Below are positions 48,996-56,887 of a stretch of 64,000 bases of DNA, piece by piece. Positions within the stretch are counted from its first letter, which is position 1; each line of letters starts with the position of its first letter. The position numbers and the translations under genes were made by a program. Under the pieces are notes generated by a model that made no database searches, had not been told where the DNA came from, and saw only the letters and a program-made list of their open reading frames with translations. Origin of the DNA: Bin87 sp965208015 (GTDB lineage: Bacteria > Chloroflexota > Dehalococcoidia > Lucifugimonadales > UBA3495); the NCBI GenBank assembly GCA_965208015.1, contig OZ242309.1, positions 1,488,001 through 1,552,000 of the forward strand, in the 5' to 3' direction.

Positions 48996-49244
48996 ATGCT
49001 CGATGTCGTCCAAAGCGCCACTTTCTCGCGGTGGGTTGAGGGATTGCGAGACCGGCGCGCCGTCGCTCGCATTCAGGCGCGCTTGCGGAACATTACCATG
49101 GGCAACTTTGGCGATACCCGTTCAGTGGGCGACGGAGTATCCGAAATGCGCATTCACTACGGGCCAGGCTATCGGCTGTACTTTACGCGGCAGGGCGCTA
49201 ATGTTGTCGTTCTGCTCTGTGGCGGCGACAAAGACAGCCAATAG
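48996..49244 (+). CDS. RelE/HigB-type toxin, truncated by an amber codon
   Basis: 82 aa of a RelE/ParE-fold ribosome-dependent RNase family (TIGR02683-like addiction-module killer). Seen: VVQSATFSRWVEGLRDRRAV, GNFGDTRSVGDGVSEMRIHY and GYRLYFTRQGANVVVLLCGG followed by DKDSQ. The frame then hits TAG and continues open as RDIALAKRIAAQWR to a TAA at 49289, which is the usual C-terminal helix of the family. So this is a full-length gene interrupted by one nonsense codon, and probably inactive or needing readthrough. ATG 48996 chosen; a TTG at 48969 is upstream. The antitoxin follows. Confidence 0.75.
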   Translation: MLDVVQSATFSRWVEGLRDRRAVARIQARLRNITMGNFGDTRSVGDGVSEMRIHYGPGYRLYFTRQGANVVVLLCGGDKDSQ

Positions 49245-49292
49245 CGCGACATCGCTCTTGCCAAACGCATCGCCGCGCAATGGAGATAAGTC

Positions 49293-49586
49293 ATGACGGA
49301 AGCATTCACCCGGTGGGACCCGCTGGACTACCTGAAAACCGATGAGGACTTTCGCCTCTACCTGGAAGCCTGCGCCGAGGAAGACCCCGGCGACGGCAGC
49401 CTCATCCGCGCCGCTCTGAACGACATCGCCCGGGCGCAAAATTTCAGCGCGCTGGCCCGTAATGCCGGGATGACCCGTGAGGGTTTGTACAAAGCGCTGT
49501 CTAAAGACGGCAATCCGTCCTTTGCAACCGTCGCCAAGATCACCCGTGCACTCGGTTTACGGCTGCACTTCACCACAACGCAGTAG
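49293..49586 (+). CDS. HigA-type antitoxin
   Basis: 97 aa. Helix-turn-helix core DIARAQNFSALARNAGMTRE and GLYKALSKDGNPSFATVAKI (residues about 46-85) as in addiction-module antidote proteins; the N-terminal 45 residues (FTRWDPLDYLKTDEDFRLYL) match the usual partner-binding region. GGAG lies 7 nt before ATG. It follows the toxin, the normal order for this family. Its stop codon is supplied by the first bases of a REP-like palindrome (copy 6). Confidence 0.87.
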   Translation: MTEAFTRWDPLDYLKTDEDFRLYLEACAEEDPGDGSLIRAALNDIARAQNFSALARNAGMTREGLYKALSKDGNPSFATVAKITRALGLRLHFTTTQ

Positions 49587-49642
49587 GGGCGAATGATTAT
49601 TCGCCCCTACTGCCTGGATTCCTGCTTTCGCAGGAATGACGG
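49583..49642. repeat. REP-like palindrome, copy 6 of 6, followed by a second REP type
   Basis: GTAGGGGCGAAT-GATT-ATTCGCCCCTAC (49583-49610) and then GGATTCCTGC-TTTC-GCAGGAATGAC (49614-49640), the latter of the CTGGATTCC...GGAATGACG type also seen at 18.7 and 57.5 kb. Confidence 0.85.
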
Positions 49643-49652
49643 ATAGATACGG

Positions 49653-51998
49653 CTAACCGCCGTTCTGCTCCCACAGCGCTTCCAGCACTGCGCCCGGGTT
49701 CATGGGCAGGCTCTCCAGCCTGGCTCCCGTCGCCCGGGCGATGGCGTTGCCGATGGCGGCCATGGGCGGCACCAGCGATACCTCGCCGACGCCGCGCACG
49801 CCCAGCGGATGACCCGGGTTGGGAACCTCGACGATCACCGTGTCGATCATGGGCAGGTCCAGCGCGGTGGGCATGCGGTAGTCCAGGAACGACGAGTTGA
49901 GCATCTCCCCGCTGTCGTTGAAGAAGTACTCTTCGTTCAGCGCCCAGCCGATGCCCTGCACGGCCCCGCCCTGGATCTGGCCCTCCACGTAGCTGGGGTG
50001 GATCGCCTTGCCGCAGTCCTGGATGGCGGTGAATCGCAGCAGTTCCACCTTGCCGGTATCGGGATCGACCTCAACGTCCGCCACGTTGATGGCAAAGGCG
50101 TTGCCCACGCCGGCCGGGTTGGCCGCGCCGTGTCCGACGATGGGGCCGCCGGTCCCGTTGAGGCGGCGGGCCAGCTGGTCAAAGGTCATGCGCAACGCGT
50201 CGTCGGAGCGGTGGGCCAGGGTGCCGTCTTCCTGGTACTCCACGTCCTCCACCGGCACGTCCCAGATGCGGGCGGCGCGCTCGATCATCTGGCGGCGCAC
50301 CTCCTCGCCGGCCTGGTAGACGGCGGTGCCCATCTTGAAGGTGACGCCGCTGCCGCCGGCCCCGCTGCTGTAGCCGATACTGTCGGTGTCCACGATGGAC
50401 GGCTTGATACGCTCTGCGGGCAGCCCCAGGACCTCGGCCACGTGCATGGCCATGGCGGCGCGAGACCCGCCAATGTCCGGCGAACCCTCGATGAGGCTCA
50501 CCGTGCCATCGGGCATGACGCTGGCGACGGCGGTTGCCGGTCCGGTGCCGTTGAACCACGCGCCGGCGGCGATGCCCCGACCCGTGACCCGCCCCGGGGC
50601 CGATGGCTCAGGCACCGGCGACGCCAGGTGCGGATGCTCTTGCGTGGCTTGCAGGATCTCCTCCATGCCGATGCGGCGGAAAGTAGGGCCGCCAATCTGC
50701 CGGCTGCCTTCCCTGGAGGCGTTCTTGGCGCGAAACTCAACCGGATCGACATCCAGTTGCTGGCAAAGCTCGTCGATGGCCTGCTCAGCGGCGAAGGAGG
50801 CGGCGGGCGAGCCGGGCGCGCGGTACGCGGCGGCCTTGGGCACGTTGGTCACCACGTCGTAGCCCTCGACGAAACCGTTGGCGATGTCGTAGGGGGCGAA
50901 CATAGTGCGGCAACCGCTGGGCACCGGCGAACCGGGAAACGCTCCGGCTTCGTAGATCAGCGTCGCCTGGGCCGCCGTGAAACGGCCATCACGGGTGCCG
51001 CCGACCTTGACCTTGATGTGGCTGCTGGAGGTCGGGCCGGTGCTGGTGAACACTTCGGTGCGCGTCATGGCGATCTTTACCGCGCGGCCGGTCTTGCGGG
51101 CCAACGCCCCGACCACCGGCTCCAGGTAACACCCGCCCTGCCCCTTGCCACCGAAGCCGCCGCCGATCTCCATGGGGACCACGTTGACCTGGCCCACGGA
51201 TACGCCCAAGATGCGGCTGGTGTGATCGCGCAGGGCGAAATGGCCCTGGCTGCTGGCCCAGATAGTCACCGTGTCATCGGTGTTCCAACGGGCGGTGGCG
51301 GAATGAGGCTCGATGTATCCCTGGTGGACCTGGCGGGTGTGGTACTCGCGCTCGACGACCACATCGGCTTCAGCGAAGCCGGCCTCCAGATCTCCGGAGG
51401 TGAACTGGAAGTGGTTCGACACGTTGGACCCGCCGGCGCCTTCTTCAGCCCAGCCGCCCGAGCGTTGCGCCGGGTTGGCCAGGGTCATCAGGCGTTCGTG
51501 GACCGCCGGCGCGCCGTCGGCCATGGCCTCGTCTGCGGTCAAAACGGCCGGCAGGACTTCCCAATCCACTTCGATCAGCGCCAGGGCTTCCTCCGCCAGG
51601 TGCGGCGAGTCGGCGGCGATGGCGGCGACCGCGTGTCCGCGATACAAAGCCTTTTCCCGCGCCATCACGTTGCGGCTGTAGAATCCGTAGTTGACTGCGG
51701 CCCCCTCCTCCTGGTCCTTGATCTCGGCGGACACCTCGGGGAAATCGGCGGAGGTCACCACCGCGTGGACGCCGGGCAGGGCCAGAGCACGACTGGCGTC
51801 AATGCCGCGGATGCGGGCGTGGGCGTGCGGGCTGCGCAGGATCTTGCCGTGCAACATGCCGGGCAGGTGAATGTCGGCGGCATAGCGAGCCCGGCCCATG
51901 ACCTTGTCCGGACCGTCGTGGCGCACCGGTCGCGTGCCGACGACCTTGTAGTTCTCTTCAGGATCAGAGAGGACGATGTTGGGTTTGTAATCAAGCAT
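49653..51998 (-). CDS. Xanthine dehydrogenase family molybdopterin-binding subunit
   Basis: 781 aa, the molybdenum-cofactor large subunit of the xanthine/aldehyde oxidase family. Seen: GPDKVMGRARYAADIHLPGM (about residue 30), HQGYIEPHSATARWN (about 215), MEIGGGFGGKGQGGCYLEPV (about 272), AYRAPGSPAASFAAEQAIDE (about 383) and HPLGVRGVGEVSLVPPMAAI with the catalytic Glu (about 750). Hydroxylates a heterocycle, aldehyde or similar substrate. The FAD and 2Fe-2S subunits are not adjacent, so it must use partners encoded elsewhere. GGAGG lies 10 nt before ATG. A remnant of a paralogue lies just past its 3' end. Confidence 0.92.
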   Translation of the reverse strand: MLDYKPNIVLSDPEENYKVVGTRPVRHDGPDKVMGRARYAADIHLPGMLHGKILRSPHAHARIRGIDASRALALPGVHAVVTSADFPEVSAEIKDQEEGAAVNYGFYSRNVMAREKALYRGHAVAAIAADSPHLAEEALALIEVDWEVLPAVLTADEAMADGAPAVHERLMTLANPAQRSGGWAEEGAGGSNVSNHFQFTSGDLEAGFAEADVVVEREYHTRQVHQGYIEPHSATARWNTDDTVTIWASSQGHFALRDHTSRILGVSVGQVNVVPMEIGGGFGGKGQGGCYLEPVVGALARKTGRAVKIAMTRTEVFTSTGPTSSSHIKVKVGGTRDGRFTAAQATLIYEAGAFPGSPVPSGCRTMFAPYDIANGFVEGYDVVTNVPKAAAYRAPGSPAASFAAEQAIDELCQQLDVDPVEFRAKNASREGSRQIGGPTFRRIGMEEILQATQEHPHLASPVPEPSAPGRVTGRGIAAGAWFNGTGPATAVASVMPDGTVSLIEGSPDIGGSRAAMAMHVAEVLGLPAERIKPSIVDTDSIGYSSGAGGSGVTFKMGTAVYQAGEEVRRQMIERAARIWDVPVEDVEYQEDGTLAHRSDDALRMTFDQLARRLNGTGGPIVGHGAANPAGVGNAFAINVADVEVDPDTGKVELLRFTAIQDCGKAIHPSYVEGQIQGGAVQGIGWALNEEYFFNDSGEMLNSSFLDYRMPTALDLPMIDTVIVEVPNPGHPLGVRGVGEVSLVPPMAAIGNAIARATGARLESLPMNPGAVLEALWEQNGG

Positions 51999-52086
51999 AG
52001 AGCGGCGACCTCCCGGGCAATGTCGTTAGAATAATGCAGTGGCAGTAATTTACCACACCGCTGCCCTGCGGCCCGCCGCCGCTTGG

Positions 52087-52092
52087 TAAAAT
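52087..52092 (+). promoter_or_regulatory. Probable -10 element of the MNT/HEPN pair
   Basis: TAAAAT, 34 nt before the first start codon; -35 not evident. Confidence 0.35.
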
Positions 52093-52125
52093 TGAGCGAA
52101 GACTCCAACCTATGGGGGATCACCC

Positions 52126-52566
52126 ATGGCGACGACACCGCCCAACGCTGGGTCCACGATCATGTCTCAAACCGCCTCCGGGGTGCCGGTGCGCGTGGTG
52201 CCCAACGGGTGGCGACCGGCGCCGGACAACCTGACGCTGACGGTGGCCGAGCTGACCTGGCTGGACCGGTTCCGGGCCCAGCTGCTGGAAGAGTTTCCCG
52301 AGATCATCGAAGACATCATCGTGTACGGCCACCGGGCCCGGGGCATCGCCGACCTGTCCTTGGAGTTCAAAGTGCTGGTGGTTGCAGAAAACGTGACGTC
52401 AGAGATCAAGCCAGCAATAATGGAAATTGGTCACCGGTTGGAATCATTGTCCTATGCTGGAGCGACCGTCTCCGTTGTCACCCTGGAAGAACGCGCCGCG
52501 GAACTCGAACGCAATCGCAAATCCATATTCGTAGAAGAGCCGCGCGTCGGGATCAGCGTGTTATGA
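52126..52566 (+). CDS. MNT-like nucleotidyltransferase-fold protein, degenerate active site
   Basis: 146 aa. FRAQLLEEFPEIIEDIIVYG (residues about 49-68) followed by HRARGIADLSLEFKVLVVA occupies the place of the nucleotidyltransferase motif F-G-S-R-A-R-G-x(n)-S-D-I-D. The Ser is His, and the Asp pair is replaced by Glu and Lys, so catalysis is unlikely. Its stop overlaps the HEPN start (ATGA), the standard MNT-HEPN layout, in which the nucleotidyltransferase partner neutralises the HEPN protein. GGGGGA lies 6 nt before ATG; an internal Met at codon 13 is possible. Confidence 0.75.
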   Translation: MATTPPNAGSTIMSQTASGVPVRVVPNGWRPAPDNLTLTVAELTWLDRFRAQLLEEFPEIIEDIIVYGHRARGIADLSLEFKVLVVAENVTSEIKPAIMEIGHRLESLSYAGATVSVVTLEERAAELERNRKSIFVEEPRVGISVL

Positions 52567-52967
52567 GCCAAGCCGACGCTATAGCCGAATGGCGCCGGGC
52601 TCAAGCAGCATTGGGCGCGACCGATTCCTGCCGGCAGGATGGATATTACGCCGATGCGGTGTCAAGGGCCTACTACGCAACCTTGCACGCTGCCAGAGCC
52701 GCGCTCCAACTCCACAACATCGCCACGGAGACCCACGCGGCAACGCGCAATACTTTCGGCCTTTATATGGTGCAAAGAGGATATATCGAACCGCAACTTG
52801 GCAGCTCCCTCAGATTGATGTCGGAGTCTCGCATCGGCGCGGATTACCGGGTGCACCAAGTATTCTCTGAAGCTGACGCAAATGCCGCCTACGAGCACGC
52901 GGAGTACTTCCTGAGCCGCATTCGGCAACTCTTGGCGAGCGAAATTTCAGACCCGAACCTGCCATAG
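52563..52967 (+). CDS. HEPN-domain protein
   Basis: 134 aa, four-helix HEPN fold: AEWRRAQAALGATDSCRQDG, then YYADAVSRAYYATLHAARAA (residues about 28-47) and ESRIGADYRVHQVFSEADAN (about 88), as in the PF05168-like group. The RNase motif R-x(4-6)-H is not clean: the closest is R-x7-H in RIGADYRVH, so activity is uncertain. Start overlaps the MNT-like stop by 4 nt (ATGA). A 12-bp hairpin follows. Confidence 0.82.
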   Translation: MSQADAIAEWRRAQAALGATDSCRQDGYYADAVSRAYYATLHAARAALQLHNIATETHAATRNTFGLYMVQRGYIEPQLGSSLRLMSESRIGADYRVHQVFSEADANAAYEHAEYFLSRIRQLLASEISDPNLP

Positions 52968-52972
52968 CAAGC

Positions 52973-53002
52973 CCGGGGGCGGCGCCGGCGCGCCGCCCCC
53001 GG
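52973..53002. terminator. Strong hairpin between convergent genes
   Basis: CCGGGGGCGGCG-CCGGCG-CGCCGCCCCCGG, a perfect 12-bp stem with a 6-nt loop; no T run, so either a bidirectional transcription block or a structural palindrome. Confidence 0.55.
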
Positions 53003-53038
53003 TTGCCTGCCTCGCGGATGGCCGCTATGCCAGTCAGA

Positions 53039-53632
53039 TCAGGAATTGTCTCCGGACTCTCCTTTCTTGCCATGGCCGTGACGACCGTGCTTTCGGGAAA
53101 CCTCGGGGAGGGAGTCCAGCCGGTCGTCGTGCCAGGCGTCCAGAGCATCGGACTCATCCTGCGTCAACTTCTCGTTTTCCACCAGCTTGGCAAGGAAATT
53201 ATCCACCTTGTCGGAATCGGAAGTGACGGCGAGACGCAGCGCAATAGCCCCGGAGTTGGCGGGGCGCTCGTCGAACCACGTGTTGGCCGCATCCGCCTGC
53301 TCCTGTGTCAGTGTCTCATCCGTGACCAAAGCCGCCATGCGTTCCTCGAACTTGACGTTGGCACGCTCGTCCAGGGCAGTGGCGAAAGCCGCCTCCAGCG
53401 TATCCTGCTCGATGCCCAATATCTCGGCAACCCTTGCCATCATGGCGCCGTTATTGCCTTTGCCGCCCCGGTGATCGTCGTAACCGTAGTCCTGGTGCAG
53501 GGCCTTCCCGATTGAGTTGGACGGCGCGCCCGCGGCGAACACGGTGCCGCCAACCAACCCGACGGCCAGCAGCGCCACTGACGCCGCAACCACGAACCAG
53601 CGCTTTCGAAGATTGCGAATTCGGTTGAACAT
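53039..53632 (-). CDS. Secreted helical protein
   Basis: 197 aa. Signal peptide: RIRNLRKRWFVVAASVALLA then VGLVGGTVFAAGA (cleavage near residue 35). The mature part is helical and carries two related segments, LTQEQADAANTWFDERP and LTQDESDALDAWHDDRLD, so an internal duplication; it ends in a His/Lys/Gly-rich tail. Similar secreted proteins sit next to two-component systems and may be their targets. No promoter comparison was possible. Exported, function unknown. Confidence 0.68.
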   Translation of the reverse strand: MFNRIRNLRKRWFVVAASVALLAVGLVGGTVFAAGAPSNSIGKALHQDYGYDDHRGGKGNNGAMMARVAEILGIEQDTLEAAFATALDERANVKFEERMAALVTDETLTQEQADAANTWFDERPANSGAIALRLAVTSDSDKVDNFLAKLVENEKLTQDESDALDAWHDDRLDSLPEVSRKHGRHGHGKKGESGDNS

Positions 53633-53722
53633 TTTTGCCTCCTGCGCCGCCTCGAACGGTGGTTTGGTCAGTCCATGGCGGCTTTGATGAGTGCAGGATA
53701 GGGACCCGATGTTCAGAAATTG

Positions 53723-54556
53723 TTAATGTCCCGCCGCCGGTAGATCGAACCCGAAGCGGCTGCCCATCCCTTCCACGCTCTCCGCCCGTATGGCGCCTCC
53801 GTGCGCTTCCACCAGCTGACGAGCGATGGTCAAGCCCAGGCCGGACCCGCCGGTTTCGCGGTCACGGGACGGATCCACCCGGTAAAGGCGGTCAAACACC
53901 CGAGGCAGCGCTTCGGACGGGATCCCCGGCCCGGTGTCCGTGACCTCCACCCTGATTGAGCCCGCGGTCTGACTGGCGGCTACCACCACCTGGCCTCCAG
54001 GAGGGGTGTGCCGGATAGCGTTGTCCACCAGATTGGCAAGAACCTGCTCGATGCGGACGCGGTCAACTGCCACGGTTGGCAATGCTTCCTCCACTGCCAC
54101 TTCCAACCGCACCTCTTCAGCTTCCGCCCTGGCCCGGAACGAGGTTGTCACCCGTTGCACGATTTCACCAACGGACGCCGGACCCAAATCCAGTCGCAAC
54201 TCTTGAGCTTCCGATTGGGCCAGCAGCCGCAGGTCATCGACCAGGCGGTTCAGGTGAAGAGCCTGGAGATGCACGGTTTCCAGGTTAGCGGCATCGGGTT
54301 CCAGGAGACCGTCCTGCATCGCCTCGATATGACCCTGGATGTTGGACGCCGTCCCAGCTGCCTTTGGCCGCATGGTATTCCGCCAGCGCGGCTACCACCC
54401 AGCCGGCGCGTACCCGGTCCTGTTCCGCCTGGACCAGATTGACATCCCGGTCAGCCACCTTTACGGTGAACAGCGCCACCGACCCAGAGCCAACGCCAGG
54501 ATCACGGCGAACCCCAGCGCCGGACGCCACCGGAGGCCGAAGCGCCACCTAGGCAT
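53723..54556 (-). pseudogene. Sensor histidine kinase, frameshifted and missing TM2, HAMP and H-box
   Basis: Starts with ATG overlapping the response-regulator stop by 8 nt: frame one reads RPALGFAVILALALG (TM1), then shifts near 54490 to a second frame reading SVALFTVKVADRDV and ending EYHAAKGSWDGVQ (start of the outer sensor region). At about 54350 it shifts again and resumes directly at SNIQGHIEAMQDGLLEPD, the residues that normally follow the H-E-L-R-T-P-L box. The second membrane helix, HAMP domain and phospho-acceptor His are gone. The rest is intact: dimerisation helix, N box (LVDNAIRHTP), G boxes (DTGPGIP, GSGLGLTI). 834 nt against about 1.4 kb expected. Confidence 0.8.
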
Positions 54557-55253
54557 TGCCGAACCGATAGCCCACGCCGTGGACGGTCTGCACGTATCGG
54601 GGCTTTCGCACGTCGGGTTCGATCTTGCGCCGCAAGTTGGCGATGTGCACATCCACGGTCCGGTCATACCCGTCGAAGTCGTACCCGAAGACGCCCTCGA
54701 TGATCTGGTCACGGGAGAACGGCCGGCTCGGTTGGGACGCCAGCATGGAAAGGAGCCGGAACTCCGTTGGAGTCAACGACGGCTTCTCGTCTCCCCGGGC
54801 CACCGTCTGCATCCTGAAGTCGATGGTGATCCCGTCATATTCGATCATCGGAGGTTGCGGCGGCACTTGCCGGGAGGCGCGCCGCAAGACGGCGCGCACC
54901 CGGGCCGCCAGCTCTCGCGGGCTGAAGGGCTTCACGATATAGTCATCGGCGCCCAAGTCCAGGCCGGCCAGGCGGTCGTCCTCGTCGACGCGGGCAGTGG
55001 CCATGATGATGGGCACGTCGGATTCCTCCCGCAATGCCCGGCAGACGCTCATGCCGTCCAGCCGGGGCAGCATCAGGTCGAGAACTATCAGGTCGGGATT
55101 GTCGGTCCGGGCCGCATTGAGGCCGGACACGCCGTCGCCTGCGGTGGTCACTGTATGGCCGTCACGCTCGAGGTACAACCTGATAATCCGCGCGATACCC
55201 GGATCGTCCTCGATTACCAGTATGTCGCTCGCCACGTCAAACCCGGATCCCAT
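54549..55253 (-). CDS. OmpR-family response regulator
   Basis: 234 aa. Receiver domain: ILVIEDDPGIARIIRLYLER (acidic pocket, residues about 11-30), LIVLDLMLPRLDGMSVC with the phospho-Asp (about 55), and GADDYIVKPF with the conserved Lys (about 105). C-terminal winged helix: LTPTEFRLLSMLASQPSRPF and RTVDVHIANLRRKIEPD, ending VHGVGYRF. DNA-binding transcription factor. Start at MGSGFDVASDILVIED; the longer frame lies over nuoF. Its cognate kinase gene, overlapping the stop, is broken, so it may be orphaned or driven by other kinases. 17 nt after the nuoF-like stop. Confidence 0.92.
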   Translation of the reverse strand: MGSGFDVASDILVIEDDPGIARIIRLYLERDGHTVTTAGDGVSGLNAARTDNPDLIVLDLMLPRLDGMSVCRALREESDVPIIMATARVDEDDRLAGLDLGADDYIVKPFSPRELAARVRAVLRRASRQVPPQPPMIEYDGITIDFRMQTVARGDEKPSLTPTEFRLLSMLASQPSRPFSRDQIIEGVFGYDFDGYDRTVDVHIANLRRKIEPDVRKPRYVQTVHGVGYRFGNA

Positions 55254-55270
55254 CGGCAGCGCCCGTCCAA

Positions 55271-56887
55271 CTAATCGCTGACTTCCCCACGCAGAATATC
55301 CCCGTAAAAGTGCAGGAGGCTGGTCACAGGATTGCCGGCCATCTGCCCCAGGCCGCACAGGGAGGCGGCGCCGACGATTTCGGCCAGGTCTCGCAGGTCT
55401 TGCACGTCCGAGCCCCTGGGCTCGCCGGCGGCCAGTCGCTCCAAAGCCTCCGCGATGCGGGGGGCGCCCTCCCGGCAGGGGGTGCACTTGCCGCAGGACT
55501 CGGCGGCGTTGTACCGGCTCAAGCGGGCAGCCACCTGTACTGGAGACGCCCGGTCGTCAAAGACCGTGATGCCGCCAGCTCCCATGACCACTCCGCTGGC
55601 GTGCAGCATTCCGGGACGCAGCGGCTCGTCCAACTCGCCGGCCGGTAACAGGCCGCTGGACGGCCCGCCCACCGCGGCGAACCCTATGGCCAGCCCCTCG
55701 GGCACGCCTCCGCCCACGAGATCAATCACCTGCCGAACCGTTGTACCCATGGGCACCTCGGCCAGACCGGGCCGCCGCACCGCGCCGCTCAATGACACCA
55801 GCCGGGTTCCCCTCGCTTCGTTAAGTCCAATCGACGCGAACCGGCGCACGCCGCCACGCAAAATCGCGGGCAGGTTGGCGAGGGTCTCCACGTTATTGAT
55901 GACCGTGGGTTCCCCGTAAAGCCCGGCGTCGGTCGGGAACGGCGGGCGCAGGCGGGGTTCTCGCCGGCGACCTTCCACCGTGTTGAGCAGCGTGGTTTCC
56001 TCGCCGCACACGTAGCCGCCGGCACCGCGACGGATGCTGACCGCGCAGGAAAAACCGCTGCCCAACACGTCGTCGCCGACCACGCCAGCCGCCTCGGCCA
56101 CCGCGAGAGCCGCCGCCATGCGATCCGCAGAAAGGTCCGCCTCGGCGTTGATGTAGATCACCACATTCCCGGCTCCGGCGGCGAAAGCGGCGATGAGCGC
56201 CCCTTCGATGATGCGGTGCGAATTGCCCTCCATCAGGTGCCGATCCTTGAACACGCCCGGCTCGCCTTCCTCCGCGTTGACCACCAGGTGCCGCCGGGCC
56301 GCGTCGACCCGGCGCGCCGCCTGCCACTTCCGGGCCGCCGGGAAATATGCGCCGCCACGACCCAGGAGTCCGGCTTCCAGCGCCAGGCCGATAACCGCCT
56401 CCGGGCCCATTGACAAGGCGTCGGCCAAGCCCAGATAGCCCGAACCGGACACGTACTCGTCCAGGGAGATCGGATCAACGCTGCCGATGCCCTCCATCAA
56501 GGCGATGTGCTGGGCTGCGAAAAACGCCTCCAACTCGTCTTGCGGACGTGCCCGTTCCCGCGCGCCGCCGTCTGCCGCTGCGACGATCTCCGCGAGATCC
56601 CCGTCGCCCGACACTCGGTCGAAAAATCTTGCCGTGCCGTCCGGCAGCTCCACTGCCACCTGCGTCGCCGCAAAACAGGCTCCGTCGCAGCCGGCCGCAA
56701 CCACGGCCACGTCGTCGCGGCCCTGGAACAGTTGGGCCAACCGTCCGTGAACCTCGCCGGCGCCCACCGCCTGGCTGCAATGGCCCCACTGCACGACCAC
56801 CCGAACGACGTCGGACATTCCGACGCGGCATTCGAGCGCGGCGTCACGCATCGCTTGCCAGGCAGAGCGGCAATCTGGGGAAGTCAT
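55271..56887 (-). CDS. NuoF-like NADH dehydrogenase (diaphorase) subunit
   Basis: 538 aa. N-terminal thioredoxin-like segment (VQWGHCSQAVGAG ... AGCDGACFAATQV, residues about 30-85), then the NuoF core: LLGRGGAYFPAARKWQAARR (FMN/NADH site, about 180), VVNAEEGEPGVFKDRHLMEG (about 207), CAVSIRRGAGGYVCGEETTL (about 290), and the 4Fe-4S ligands ESCGKCTPCREG (about 460) and SLCGLGQ. NADH-oxidising subunit of complex I, or of a soluble NAD-linked hydrogenase or formate dehydrogenase. Its ATG overlaps the NuoE-like stop (ATGA). No catalytic partner gene is in the window. Confidence 0.9.
   Translation of the reverse strand: MTSPDCRSAWQAMRDAALECRVGMSDVVRVVVQWGHCSQAVGAGEVHGRLAQLFQGRDDVAVVAAGCDGACFAATQVAVELPDGTARFFDRVSGDGDLAEIVAAADGGARERARPQDELEAFFAAQHIALMEGIGSVDPISLDEYVSGSGYLGLADALSMGPEAVIGLALEAGLLGRGGAYFPAARKWQAARRVDAARRHLVVNAEEGEPGVFKDRHLMEGNSHRIIEGALIAAFAAGAGNVVIYINAEADLSADRMAAALAVAEAAGVVGDDVLGSGFSCAVSIRRGAGGYVCGEETTLLNTVEGRRREPRLRPPFPTDAGLYGEPTVINNVETLANLPAILRGGVRRFASIGLNEARGTRLVSLSGAVRRPGLAEVPMGTTVRQVIDLVGGGVPEGLAIGFAAVGGPSSGLLPAGELDEPLRPGMLHASGVVMGAGGITVFDDRASPVQVAARLSRYNAAESCGKCTPCREGAPRIAEALERLAAGEPRGSDVQDLRDLAEIVGAASLCGLGQMAGNPVTSLLHFYGDILRGEVSD

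Noticed and set aside
49809..52034. 741-codon plus-strand frame over the xanthine dehydrogenase subunit
   Set aside because: Antisense of an unambiguous enzyme gene; sequence is low-complexity His/Gly/Asp-rich.
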